From assembly GCA_024362935.1 (NCBI GenBank), contig JANCRA010000067.1, forward strand, positions 853,795-917,794: DNA of 64,000 nt. The letters are read 5' to 3'. This document shows positions 1 through 12,380 of this stretch, one piece after another. The notes under the pieces were generated by a model. That model was not told the DNA's origin. It saw only the letters and a list, made by a program, of their open reading frames with translations, and made no database searches. The DNA comes from Setophaga petechia. Taxonomy: Eukaryota > Chordata > Aves > Passeriformes > Parulidae. The position numbers and the translations under genes were made by a program. The stretch's first letter is position 1; each line of letters starts with the position of its first letter.

Positions 1-1206
1 CGTCTTTGAAATATTCCAAGAACTGGACTGAATGTTCCAGTCAAATAAAAATACCCACCAAACCCATAACCCACTTGCTTATGGGCTGGGACTTGGTCTC
101 ATGATGATCCCAAGGGCTGACTCAAGTTATCTGAGGCATCTCCTTTCAGGTGAGATGGGGAGGATCCAATTCATCCTGCAGGAAGCCTTGCACCAACTGG
201 GGACAGCTCTGCTTTGAGAGCAGGGTTTCCTCAGGATATCCAAGCACACCTCGAGTCTCCGAGCACACCAGGAGTGGTATCTCTGCTCTGCTGGGTGACA
301 GAACCTTCCCTAAGAGACCTCTGGACCGAATTCACTTAATTTTAGCCATGTAATGCTCAGCTATCTGAGCCAACCATCTTAGAAAGTTGGGCACCCTCTG
401 AGGGCGATTCATCCTTCCTGAGATTGGGATCTCTGGAGTGGATGTGATGAATCACTGTCTGGAGTTGCCTATCTCTCTCCATCCACTCCAGAAACAGCCC
501 AAACACCTCCCTTTGAGACAGGTAAAGTTGGGAGGGATGACTGGGTGCCTGAGCACCCCACAAATATCATTGATGTGATGCCAGTTGGTGTCTGGGAGGG
601 TTTTATCCCTATTTTAAGAGAGGCTGATGAGAAACCTGAGGTGTTTGTCAGGTCCTTGACCTTCCTTGTTGATTTTGCCTGGAGAAAAGAGGTTAAAGAC
701 CAAAATCATCTTCTTCAAACTCTTCTGATTTAAACACAGTGTTTTTCAATATATTTTTCCAGGCAATATTTGCAGAGTTATTGCAAAAATTCTCGACTGT
801 TGTAGTTACTAACAAAGAGTATTTTGGGGCTTTCATTTCTGGGCTTAAAGTGACATCTGGCTAATGAAGACCAGATAAGATTTTGCAAGGAAATGATGTT
901 CCATGAAAATCCTGTGCAGGGCACTTACATTTTTTTTCTGGAGCAACTGGTTCTGGCCACTCTAGGGGAGGGTTTCTGACCTCAGGTCTGCAAATTCATA
1001 TTTTCTTGAGGACTGAAGCATTGTTATTAGCCACTATAACCATTTGTGGCTGTGATGGGTGCAGCCAAGACCTCGTTGGGAAAACAGCAGCAATTTTTCA
1101 TCACTGCACCCTTCAGAGGACAGCTCATGGTTTGTGACTGGCCGATGGCTGGGTAGAGCTTTGGATGGTGCTTTGGAGAAATATTGAGTTGCTGACAGTG
1201 TTTGTT
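1..1206. other. Unannotated single-copy DNA
   Basis: Mixed composition with short open frames that have no protein character. No repeat, RNA gene or splice-flanked exon recognised. Confidence 0.6.
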
Positions 1207-1500
1207 AACTGCAGAATCACAGAAATAATAGAAACATAGAAGGGGTTAATTGGAAGAAAAGGTTTAATTGGAAGGGACCTTGAAAATCATCTCATTTCAA
1301 CCCCCTGCCATGGGCAGGGACCTTCCATGATCCCAGATTGGTCCAAGCCCTGTCCAAGCTGGCCTTGGACACTTCCAGGGATCCAGGGGCAGCCACAGCT
1401 CTGGGCTCCCTGTGCCAGGGCCTCAGCACCCTCACAGCCAAGAATTTCTTCCTAATATCTCATGTAAATATCTTCTTTTTTTTGTTTAAAACCAAGCTGA
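1207..1500 (-). mobile_element. CR1 LINE 3' fragment
   Basis: It starts with the CR1 tail motif in reverse (GAATCACAGAAATAATAGAA). It continues through the family landmarks CCCCTGCCATGGGCAGGGA, GGTCCAAGCCCTGTCCAA and TTTCTTCCTAATATCT. Truncated at its 5' end, as most avian CR1 copies are. Confidence 0.85.
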
Positions 1501-2897
1501 GAGTTGATTTAAAAACCTCTCCCCCTGAACTTGCTGCTGAGTATTTTTTGTGTGTGTGTTTATGGCTCAGGAGGATGAGATTCATCATGGCAAGCTTTTG
1601 TCACCCCAAATGAAAGGTCTAGCTCATAATTTCCATGTAGAGCCCTTTTTTAGGGACTAACTCCCCCAGAGGGCAATTCCACCCCACCTATTCCAGCCAT
1701 CTATCTTAGGACAGAGCAAGCTGATCTTCTGTGGCATTGATGGTTCTGTTACAAGGTCAGAGAGGTTTTAGGTGATATCATTAACTGAATTCCTAACTTC
1801 AAGGTGTTCCAGAGAGATTAGATGAACTCCATTGAACATTGGTTTCTGCCGTGAGCATGTGTGAAATTCCAGTCCTGGTGAACCCAGAGGAGGTTTTTTT
1901 GTTCATATCTATTGAAGTCCTGCAGCCTTGAGAGCCTGTTTAAAGCTGGAATGGTGTGAACTGGCACAGCTCCATAGCCTGGAGGATGGGGACAGCAGGT
2001 GACAAATGTCACACTAACGATGTTACAGCTCAGAGGTGAACCCTCAGCTCCTTTGTGGCCGAGGAAGCTGCAGGAGCTGCTGCTCGCACACAGTCAGGGC
2101 TTGAGAGGTCTGCTAGTACCTGCACGTCCTCCCAAAATCTTAATTGTGCTAATCCTCCAGCAGCCCTGACTCCAGGGAACTTTCTAACCACGCTCTGGAA
2201 GCTTCCCTCTTGCTCTGCTCTGCTGCAAACCTCCCCAGTGAGAAAGCCTCTGTCTGCAGACTGATTTCATAAGAGCAAGCCTGGGTGTTTCATCAGGCTT
2301 TTGGGGATGTGTGCTCCGAGGAGGTGACCTGGAAACGGGGAGGTTTCCCCAGAAAACCCTAAGCAACTGAGGGATATCATCACATCTGCTCTCCAGTGAC
2401 CTCCAGAGCTCCATGGCAACTTGGTTTTCATGATGATTTCCCAATTCTTACCTTTATGGTAAAAGTGATTACAATTGAATTTCTAAGTTAGTGCAAAGTT
2501 TCAGCTCTGCAAAATTTAAACAGAATTTACCTAATTTTTCTCCAGTTGAAGCATCCATCTGCTTTCCTGTAACTCCACAATGTCTGAACACCTTTCCCTT
2601 TGCTTTCCTGTTCTTTGCATCTTGTTTCCCCAAGGATTTAAGAAACTCTTTCATTTGTTGGTGCAGTGCACTCCATGCTTTGTTCAGGATGTCAGAGGGA
2701 AAGGTGGGAGGAGCAAGCTCAGTTCTTCAGCATAAAACAGGTCCATATTTCCAGGGCTTTCTTACAAATACTGAGAGCTTGATGCCACAGGTGACTGGGG
2801 TCCCCTGCAGTTCCAGAAGGATAAGGTTTAACTGCCAAATATTCTGTGTTCAGTGAATTCAATAAAGGCAGAATTAGCCCTGCTGGACATTTTTGTG
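1501..2897. other. Unannotated single-copy DNA
   Basis: The 121-codon frame at 2491-2856 has no recognisable domain and no flanking splice context. Nothing else supported. Confidence 0.55.
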
Positions 2898-3943
2898 TCC
2901 ATCCATCATCCATCCATCCATCCATCCATCCATCCATCCATCCATCCATCCATCATCCATCCATCATCCATCCATCCATCCATCCATCCATCCATCCATC
3001 ATCCATCCATCCATTCATCCATCCATCCATCCATCCATCCATCCATCCTCCATCCCTCCATCCATCATCCATCATCCATCCATCCATCCATCCATCATCC
3101 ATCCCGCCATCCATCCATCATCCATCCATCCATCCATCCATCCATCCATCCATCATCCATCCATCCATCCATCATCCATCCCTCCATCCATCATCCATCC
3201 ATCACCCATCCATCCATCCATCCATCCATCCATCCATCCATCCATCCATCCATCCATCATCCATCATCCATCATCCATCCATCCATCCATCCATCCATCC
3301 ATCATCCATCCATCCATCATCCATCCATCCATCATCCATCATCCATCCATCCATCATCCATCCATCCATCATCCATCATCCATCCAAATATCCCATCCAT
3401 GCATCCATCCATCCATCCATCATCCATCCATCCATCATCCATCCATCCATCATCCATCATCCATCCATCATCCATCCATCCATCATCCATCCATCCATCA
3501 TCCATCATCCATCCATCATCCATCCATCCATCCATCCATCCATCCATCCATCCATCCATCCATCATCCATCCATCCATCATCCATCCATCATCCATCCAT
3601 CCATCATCCATCCATCCATCCATCATCCATCCATCCATCCCCCATCCATCCATCATCCATCCATCCATCCATCCATCCATCCATCCATCCATCCATCATC
3701 CATCCATCATCCATCCATCATCCATCTCTCCATCCATCCATCCATCATCCATCCATCCATCCATCATCCATCCATCATCCATCCATCCATCCATCATCCA
3801 TCCATCCATCATCCATCCATCCATCCATCCATCCATCCATCCATCATCCATCCATCATCCATCCATCCATCCATCATCCATCCATCCATCATCCATCCAT
3901 CCATCCATCCATCCATCCATCCATCCATCCATCCATCCATCCC
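2898..3943. repeat. ATCC tetranucleotide array with ATC interruptions, about 1.05 kb
   Basis: The array is a nearly uninterrupted (ATCC)n broken by repeated ATC insertions and a few substitutions (near 3048, 3105, 3205, 3387 and 3640). Neither the unit nor its variants form a stop in any forward frame. All three + frames therefore stay open for over 1 kb and encode only His-Pro-Ser-Ile strings. It is not a gene. Confidence 0.97.
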
Positions 3944-4571
3944 TGTGTGTGTCTCAGTCTGTGAAGTGAGTTCCCATCCCAGGAAATTCCAGCATTAGTG
4001 ATTGATAGTTCAACCTATCTAAAAGCAGATCTGAGATGTAAAAGTCTGTGGGCTCATTTTTTAGGATTGCAATGAGGATTCCACCACATTTACCCTACTG
4101 GGGAAATAGTTGGGCTGAAGCATATTTTTTGAGAAGAACTTTGAGCTGAGATCTTGATGGTGTCCACAGGTTGGGAGAATCCAACCTTTGTCTTGAGGGA
4201 TTTGGCCACATTTCAGGTCTGCTTCTGAGTCTGGCTGGTTTCAGTGAACTGGTTCCAATTTCTCTTCCAAATTGGAAAAAATGCTTTGTATAGTCCAAGT
4301 ATCTGGTTGGGAGTTTGTAATTTCAAGAGTAGTTGGAGCAGATAATTCCAGGAGTGTCCTATGGACCCTCTGGACCACTGGAGGTCTGGAATGAAGCGTT
4401 CTTGTGCTCAGTCCCAGGCTGGTGAGGTGAGCAGGACCCTGCTCATGGTCACAACGCTGCTGATCACACCTGTCTTGGGAGCAGAGAGCAGAGGTGGGAT
4501 GGGAGAGTAAAACTCTCGGTGTCTGCCTTGAAAATTGTTTCTTCTAACAGGGAAGAGGTTGAGTTTGTGAC

Positions 4572-4604
4572 TTAGACCTGACTTAGACCTGACTTAGACC
4601 TGAC
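4572..4604. repeat. Short tandem triplication, 11-bp unit
   Basis: Three consecutive copies of GACTTAGACCT or a close variant. Confidence 0.8.
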
Positions 4605-4702
4605 TGGGATATCATGGCACCCATGACTAAGGATCTTTGGTGACATTAATTAGTTGTTTCCTGCCTCAGAAGGAAAATTCCTATTTAGGACCTATTTAGT
4701 CC

Positions 4703-4703
<1 letters not shown>

Positions 4704-4759
<56 letters not shown>

Positions 4760-4760
4760 A
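4704..4760. repeat. ATT trinucleotide microsatellite
   Basis: About 18 units of TTA/ATT inside AT-rich DNA, flanked on both sides by the short word GTCCTATTTA. Confidence 0.95.
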
Positions 4761-7176
4761 GTCCTATTTAGTCCTATTTATTCAACTTAGCTAAAAACTG
4801 ATTTATTTGTGAGAAATAAATGCTTTTTTTTTTTCTACTCAGCACAGCCCTGTTGTAAGGGGTGCTGGCTGCTCTGGTGAAACAAATCTGCTGCTCTTTG
4901 ATACAAGCAGCTTTAATGCTTTAAGCTGGAAAAAAATAAGGAATTTAAGGGGTTTTTTATTGTTACCACTGTTAGATTTGTACAAACTGGAGGGCTTTGG
5001 AGCAATACTGAAGTCCACCTTGTCGTGGCACCTCCCAGCATGGAGGGGCAACTCTGTGACCTCTCCTCAATACCACTTTTAGTCAGTTTTGTACTGCCCG
5101 AGGCCTTGGGAGAAATTAGAATCCAGGTCTCCGGGTTTGCCTGCGAGTGGAAGTCCCAGCAAATTAAAGTCCTGATCGGGTTTCTGCGGTGCAACAAGTT
5201 ACCACACAGCAGCTGACCCCTGGTACCTGTCTGTGTGCTCACTAGCCTGCAGCTAGTGAGGTAATTAGACTTTGCTTACCCACAATAAAAAAGGGTTAAT
5301 TTAAATCACATTCGCCAGCGTTTGCTGTAGGCTAGGGATTCACATGTGTAGGATTGCTGTGGGTCAGCTAGCACCAGGCAGTAATTTGAGCTCCTCTCTT
5401 GCTTGACCATGAGATTGAGCCCTAAGTGGGATTTGTTGTGGTGTCTGAGCAGTGATTCCTTCAGGATGTGCTCCAGGACATCCACACTCAGATTCTGCAG
5501 CAGAGACATCTCTTCCTGTCTCCTCTGGGGTCGATAAGGAGGAGAAATGGGTGATTGTGGTGAGACATGATCCTTACCCTAAAGATCTTTAAAAAAAAAC
5601 GGGGTGAAAACACCTTGAACTGTGCCCTCAAATGGTGTTTGTTAATTCTCTTAATGGCTGAGAGGGAAGGCTGGATGGCTGTCTCAGATGGAGAGCACTC
5701 CGTGCCTCCTGCAGGTCATCAGCTGGATGACAGAGGGATCACAATGGACAAATGGATGACAAATGGACCTCCCATTACAGTTTGATCAATCAGTTTTGTC
5801 ACACATGATGAGGGTCTTGTGCCATCCAAGGACCTGCCTCTCAAAAGGCCTCAGGTCTCCCAGAGATCCCCTGTCAGACCTGCTGATATCTCAGAATCCG
5901 TGGCCTAAATCTGGAGCACCTTTCAAAGGAGAATTACTGACTGTGAGGCATTCTGATGCAGTTTATTCAGTTGCTGCTGCCTGTTTGTGTTTCAGGGTTT
6001 GTGGGGAACAGGTAGGAATGTGCTTCCCCTCCTGGTTGCTCTCCTGTCCCATGTAGGTAAATCATTAGTGATTTCTGTACATTTTATAGGTGTTCACGAT
6101 GACTCAGAGAGCTGGGAATTCTCTGCAGGGTGCAATTCCTGCCTCCATGTGAGCCAAAATCATAGAACTGGTCAAGTTCCAAGGCACTGAGTGCACAGGA
6201 GATGAATGAAGAGGCTTTGAGCTCAGAAATAATGTCCCAAGCACTTATTTACTCTTTCAAATCAGAATCTTTCAGTAGCCTGTACAATGCTGCAAGTTTC
6301 CTTTCCCTAACATAGATAACCTTGTCCAAGTTTCCTTCCCTAATACAGATAGTCCTTTCCATAATCTCAGTTTTGGGATTCCTAATTTCTTGTACAGTGC
6401 TAAGCAGGGAAAAGGACTAAAATACTTTAGTCCTGTGGAAATAGTGAATTTCCAAAGAGAACAGTGATAACCCTCCCTGAGAGTTTGATACATTTGGCTG
6501 AATGCAGGTGATTAAAACCATTTGAGGTTTCCCTGGAGTCCATGTGCAGCTTCCCCACAGGTCCCTCATGATCTTGTCTTGTGTAAGTATCTCATAGAGG
6601 GGTTTTCACATAGAAAAATGTAGGAAATATTTAGCTAATTGAATTGATTGCTGAGCTTCAGATCCAGATATTTTTATTTGGCTTTCTACCAGGGTGATCC
6701 AAGTGAGTGATCCAAGTCAGTGGAGGTTTGAGGCTGTAGTTGTGTAGGCAGGAGTGTGCAGTGCCATCCAAAGGGGTGCTTTGTGTCCCCCCCAGGAATC
6801 CACATGATTTAGGGAGCCAGGCTGGAGCCAGGTGGGTGCTGGAAAGCAGCTCAAATGGTACTCAACACACCTGTGCTCAAGCAGTTGAATTCCAGCCTGA
6901 GAATTCAACATGTGATAAACTATGGGGGGAAAAAAAAAATAAATATCCGGAGAATTTCAAGCCCGCAAGTACAATTTCTCCCAAAAGGAGGTTTGCTTTG
7001 GAATGTCTGCTGCCTGGCTGGAAATGGTGTTATGTAAAGTAAGGCCAGATAAGTTCTGTGCAGCAGTGAAGATTTATCCTGGGAATAAATGGGAATGATG
7101 GCTGAGAGCTCTGCTAGCCTGGCCATGGAGCTCTTGGCCATCACAGGGAGCTGTTGATCACGGAGACAGGGGGATG
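4761..7176. other. Unannotated single-copy DNA
   Basis: No gene seen. A short local duplication, TTTCCTTCCCTAA plus CATAGATA or TACAGATA, lies near 6298-6350. Confidence 0.55.
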
Positions 7177-7333
7177 AAATACAGAATTAGGGAATTCTGG
7201 AATGTTAAGGGGTTGGGATGGGATAATCCTCCAGTCTCAATCCCCCCACCACAGGCAGGGACACCTCCCACCAGGCCAGGTTGCTCCAGGCCTTTCCAAC
7301 CCAGCCTTGAGAACTTCCAGGGCTGGGGCAACC
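7177..7333 (-). mobile_element. Diverged CR1 3' fragment
   Basis: The order is preserved: an AATTCTGGAATG tail, then CAGGCAGGGACACCTCCCA, GGTTGCTCCAGGCC and AACTTCCAGGGCTGGGG. Divergence is high, so this is an older copy. Confidence 0.7.
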
Positions 7334-8069
7334 TGAAAATAGGAAAGAAAAGAATGAACAAAATACGAAAGAAAAGAAGGAACCCTGTGTTTTGTTTCAG
7401 CTAATTTGGGTCAGGTTGAGCCAATGTTCAGGGAAGTGGAAGTTCACTTTGATGTGTGGAGGTGAAGGAATCCCACAGTTTCCTGACACTGCTGGTAGCC
7501 TACTACCTGCCACTGACCCTAAATTGACTTTAAGTAGTTCTCACTTTCAAGAGTAATCGAGTAGCACTGATTTAGATCTGGGTCTGATTATTGTTGGAGA
7601 GGAAAATTAAGGTGTTTGTCTTACCTAGAAGGATAAGTCATGGCATACACGGGATAATCTTCAATTTACCACCAGAAGCAGCTGCACTAAAGGCAGGCAG
7701 GTTATCAAAGCATTGAGCTTCCTTTGCAACAAAACAAAAATGCATCATCCTCAGATGACTGATTGCAGCAGAGCTGCTGTGGCTTGACACGTTCACAGCC
7801 CTCAGCAGCCCTGCAACACCTGTGCATGACCTCAGCTTAATCCAGAGTCAAGGGCAAAGGAAGGGATTTAAGCCTCGCCGTCTTGGTGGAGGCTCGGAGC
7901 ACACACGCATGGACAGTTGCAGCAGCTCTGCTGGCAGGCAGCAACTTGTGAATGACTTGATCTCATTCATCGTGTGCCAGTACCTCGCTTCTCGTCACCT
8001 TGGTGAGCAAACAGAGGCAGGCAGAGCCGCGGCCTCCGCGTTTATGGAAAAGCGTTGCCGTGCCGACAC

Positions 8070-8745
8070 CCGCACGCGGACCCGCGGCAGGGAACGGGCT
8101 CTGCACGGGCACACAGCCCTCAGCTGGGTCTGAAATGAGGGGTGACAGGCCAGCAGAACCCACAGGAGACACATCCCAGCCCAGGATGGGGTTGTTGGGA
8201 TCACACATCACACCTGGACTGCAGGGCTGCCGTGCTAACATGCACAGCTGCACGCGGACCCATGGCAGAGAACGGGCTCTGCATGGGCACACAGCTCTCA
8301 GCTGAGTCTGAAATGAGGGGTGACAGGCCAGCAGAACCCACAGGAGACACATCCCAGCCCAGCATGGAGCTGGTGGGGTCATAGAACACACCTGGACCGC
8401 AGGGCTGCCGTGCCAACGCACACACCCGCACGCGGACCCATGGCAGGGAAGGGGCTCTGCACAGGCACCAAATCCACCCAGAGATCTCCCCACTCCTTCC
8501 CCAGCCCTGGCTGGACCTCATGGCTCACTGCACAGGGACCCTCATAGTCCTTGGACAGGAGCTCCATGAGATGAGTCAAAAAACGGAGCCTCCACCCCAT
8601 TGGCCAAGCTGTGCAGAACTTGCTGAATTTCCCCCTCAGCTGAGTGGGAAATGAGGGGTGACAGGCCAGCAGAACCCCCAGGAGACACATCCCAGCCCAG
8701 GATGGGGTTGGTGGGGTGATACAGCACACCTGGAGTGCAGGGCTC
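8070..8745. repeat. Tandem repeat array, 178-bp and 338-bp forms
   Basis: The word GAAATGAGGGGTGACAGGCC recurs at 8132, 8310 and 8648. The first spacing is 178 bp. The second is 338 bp because it includes an extra block (CACCCAGAGATCTCCCCACTC onward) that is also found in the second array at 11.5-12.4 kb. The module CACGCGGACCCATGGCAG is CpG-rich compared with its surroundings. Confidence 0.9.
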
Positions 8746-9654
8746 CATCCCCTGCCCATGCCAGGGAGGTGTTGACAGACTGGAGGGCAAAGAGCCAGAG
8801 GGATGGAAGGACTGAGTCTGATGGGCAAGGTTGGCTCTAGGTGCCAATCTGGGCCAAAGAATGAGAGGGTAATGGCTCTCAAACATTTATCAGGTGTAAG
8901 TGTGGGAAATGGATTTATAGAAAGTTTTTAAGGCTTGATGGAAGATTTACATGTGTGTAGTAGGGGAAAGCGAGGAGGGATCGTTCTGCAGGGTACCAGG
9001 AGCACAACTCGGAGAAGGAAGGGGGATACCAGTGAAATATCAGAGACAACAACTCTCCTGCATGCTCTAAAATCTACAATCTACAACCTAGGCTCTAGAA
9101 TGACAGTGTAGAGGAGTGATGTTAAAATGATGAAAGCATCACAATTCGATTTATTCGTCATGATTCCCAGGCAGGACCATGGGAATGTGTGATGGAGATT
9201 TCCATTTTATGGCTGGGTGGTACCAAACGAGTGATGTTTTACTGGAATTCAGTCAGGGTTTGTCTTCAGCTGGTGAGAGCCTCCAGAGGTGCCCTGACTT
9301 CAGGGAAGCTGTTGCAGAATCCAAAGAAATGGGGGAGGTGATGGAAGGGCTGGAATTCAGGATATGACTGGATGGATTCTCCAGGCATTTATCTGTGCCT
9401 CAGCCTCAGGACTTGGGCATTCACTTGTTTAGATACAAAATGGTGAAATTGCCAATTTGTGACTTTGTGTACCAGGGATAACAAACTGCACAATTATAAC
9501 TTCCCACCGACTGCAATAATTCACTGTGACCAGGTTTGAGTGCCTTCAAGTTAATAATGAAATTTATCTTCTAACCTGATCAGTCACTGTGCCCACACAT
9601 CCTTCCCTCTAAACTGGAGAGGTGTGGGTTTGATGGGAGGATTGCTCAGTGTCA

Positions 9655-10525
9655 GGGATTGGGTGGATGGTCACATCCAGAGGGTGGTGGCTCAATGTCC
9701 ACACAGAGATCAGTGACCCCAGGGGCCCTCAGGGGTCTGTGGGGTGTCCAGTGCTGTGTAACTCCTTTATCAGGGGTGTGGATCAGTGTCACTGAGGGAA
9801 CCCTTTGCAGATAACACCGAGCTGAGTGGTGCAGGTGGCACCACAAGGACCTGGACAAGCTCCAGAGGGTCAACAAGGGCAGGGCAAGTCCTTAGACCCA
9901 GGCAAACCCTGGGATGAATCCAGGCTGGGGATGAAGGGATTGAGAGCAGCTGAGTTTGGGGATGCTGGTGGGGGAGAGGCTGGACATTCCCTGGCCACCT
10001 GCACTGGGACCAGAAATCCAGGGCTGCATCCCCACAGGTGAGGGAGGGGATGCTCCCAGGAGCCCCCAGCTGGAATTCTGCATCCAACTCTGGGATCCTC
10101 AGCACAGGAGCAGGGCCAGAGGAGGCCACGGAGATGCTGAGAGAGCTGGGATTGCTCAGCCTGGAGAAGAGAAGGTCTAAGGAGACCTCAGAGCCCCTTC
10201 CAGTGCCTGAAGGGGTTTGCAGGAAGGATGGGCACAAACATTTTAGCAGGAGCAGTTGAGATAGGACAAGGCTCAGTGTTTTTAAACTAGGGAAGGACTG
10301 ATTCAGATTAGATGTAAGGGATGCATTTTTTATGATGGAAGTGGTGAGGCACTGGCACAGGTTGCCCAGAGATGTGGAAAACCCATCCCTAGGAGCATTC
10401 AGGGCCAGGTTGGACAGGCTCTGAACAACCCCACCTGCTTGAAGATGTCCCTGGTCATGGCAGGAGGTTGGACACAGGAACTTGTGCCTTCCAACCCAAA
10501 GAATTCCAAATGGGAATTCTCTCAC
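9655..10525 (+). mobile_element. Long CR1 fragment (ORF2 3' part plus 3' UTR), internally deleted
   Basis: In order it shows CR1 landmarks: GATCAGTGACCCCAGGGGCCC, GCAGATAACACCGAGCTG, AGAGAGCTGGGATTGCTC, CAGCCTGGAGAAGAGAAGG, GCACTGGCACAGGTTGCCCAG and the 3' end near GTGCCTTCCAACCC. The reverse-transcriptase frame is broken. This is the longest CR1 piece in the window and it sits between the two related tandem arrays. Confidence 0.85.
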
Positions 10526-11554
10526 TGAGGTTGCCATAACTGAGTTGTGATTGAGTTACTGCCTGTGAGAGCCTTTCCTTTCACCAAATCTGTGGGTGAA
10601 TAGTCAGGCTGTGTTTAGGTAATTACATTTTTAGGTGGTTTATGTTGGGTGAGATGGGTCCTACCTGAGCTACTGATGAGCTTCTGAGAAGCTCCTGAGT
10701 GCATGAGAACAGGGAATTCTTTGTCAGAGCCCCTCAGCTCAGGTCAGTGCTCTCTTTTAGATTTTCCTGAGTGGGGATGAGGTGAAGAATTGATTGGGTG
10801 CCACTCAGAGGAGTAGGACACAGATATTCCCCTCCTTTGGGCACACCCTCAGTGTGTGAAGTGGTCATTTCCCAAATCCCCATTATTAAAGGGTGTGAGA
10901 GGGCTGTACCCACAACAGAGGCACAAAGACTCCCAGGATCAGCATTGTTTAAGGACTGTGCCACTTCTCTCTTTAGCACCCTGCTGATAAGGAGCCAGCA
11001 TGTTCCTCAATCAAAGATCTGGTGTCTAAGAAGAGGCTTCTCACAGAAAATGGCCAAAAATGCACACAAATGTAGCAAACAGTCAGGGTTTACTGATGGA
11101 CCTGACAAGACACTGGTAGGAGAAGGCCATATGGAACTTGCAGATTAATTTTTGGGGTCTCCATGAGTGTGATGGAATCCCAGTGTGCTCTTGGCTGTGG
11201 AGTTCCATCAGATCCTGTGTGAATGCAGCTGGAAGGAAGGAGGAAGGGTTTTGCCATCAGAGCCAAGGTGGGGCTGGTATCCTTAGGGACACACTAAATG
11301 CTGTTAAGGACCTGAGTGCTGGCTTTCTCAAAGTCCAGGAGTGCTCTTTGTGCCCACCTGCCATCCCAGGGAGCTGACAGAGATCCCTGGGTTCCAGCAG
11401 CCTTGCCATGGTACACCCTGTGCTGCTCCAAAACCCCTTGGGATGGGATTTGCACAGAAAGGACAGAGCAGGGATGAATTCTGTCTGTGCTGAGCTCCTT
11501 CCAGCTGGGACAAGCTCAGCACCAGGATCTCACACTTCCCATCCAGCTGGCAGC

Positions 11555-12380
11555 CAAATCCACCCAGAGATCTCCCCACTCCTTCCCCAGCCCTGGCTGG
11601 ACCCTGTGGCTCACTGCACAGGGACCCTCGTGGTGCTTGGGCAGGAGGAGCTCCATGAGATGAGTCAAAAAACGGAGCCTCCACTCCATTGGCCAAGATA
11701 TGCTGAACTTGCTGATTTTCCCCCTCAGCTGAGTGGGAAATGAGGGGTGACAGGCCAGCAGAACCCCCAGGAGACACATCCCAGCCCAGGATGGGGCTGG
11801 TGGGGTGATACAGCACACCTGGGCTGCCGTGCCAACGCACACACCCGCACGCGGACCCGTGGCAGAGAATGGGCTCTGCATGGGCACCAAATCCACCCAG
11901 AGATCTCTCCACTCCTTCCCCCAGCCCTGGCTGGACCTCGTGGCTCACTGCACAGGGACCCTCGTAGTCCTTGGACAGGAGCTCCATGAGGTGAGTCAAA
12001 AAACGGAGCCTCCACCCCGTTGGCCGAGCTGTGCTGAGCTTGCTGAACTTCCCCCTCAGCTGAGTGGGAAATGAGGGGTGACAGGCCAGCAGAACCCCCA
12101 GGAGACACATCCCAGCCCAGGATGGGGTTGGTGGGGTGATAGAACACACCTGGAGTGCAGGGCTGCCGTGCTGATGCGCACACCCGCACGTGGGCCCACA
12201 GCAGAGAGCGGGCTCTGCATGGGCACCAAATCCACCCAGAGATCTCCCCACTCCTTCCCCAGCCCTGGCTGGACCTCGTGGCTCACTGCACAGGGACCCT
12301 CGTGGTCCTGGGGCAGGATCTGCATGAGGTGAGTCAAAAAACGGAGCCTCCACCCCGTTGGCCGAGCTGTGCTGAACTTG
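11555..12380. repeat. Tandem repeat array, 331-338 bp unit
   Basis: GTCAAAAAACGGAGCCTCCA recurs at 11664, 11995 and 12333, and GAAATGAGGGG at 11737 and 12068. It is the same repeat as at 8070-8745. A 424-codon open frame on the minus strand (11328-12602) crosses the array. The units are out of frame with each other, so identical DNA is read as different peptides from unit to unit, which argues against coding. Confidence 0.9.

Noticed and set aside
2846..3998. Three overlapping plus-strand frames of 358-381 codons
   Set aside because: They are direct readings of the ATCC array and encode only His-Pro-Ser-Ile; the repeat cannot form stops.
9770..10537. 255-codon minus-strand open frame
   Set aside because: It is antisense to a CR1 fragment, whose sense strand is +. 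No known protein character.
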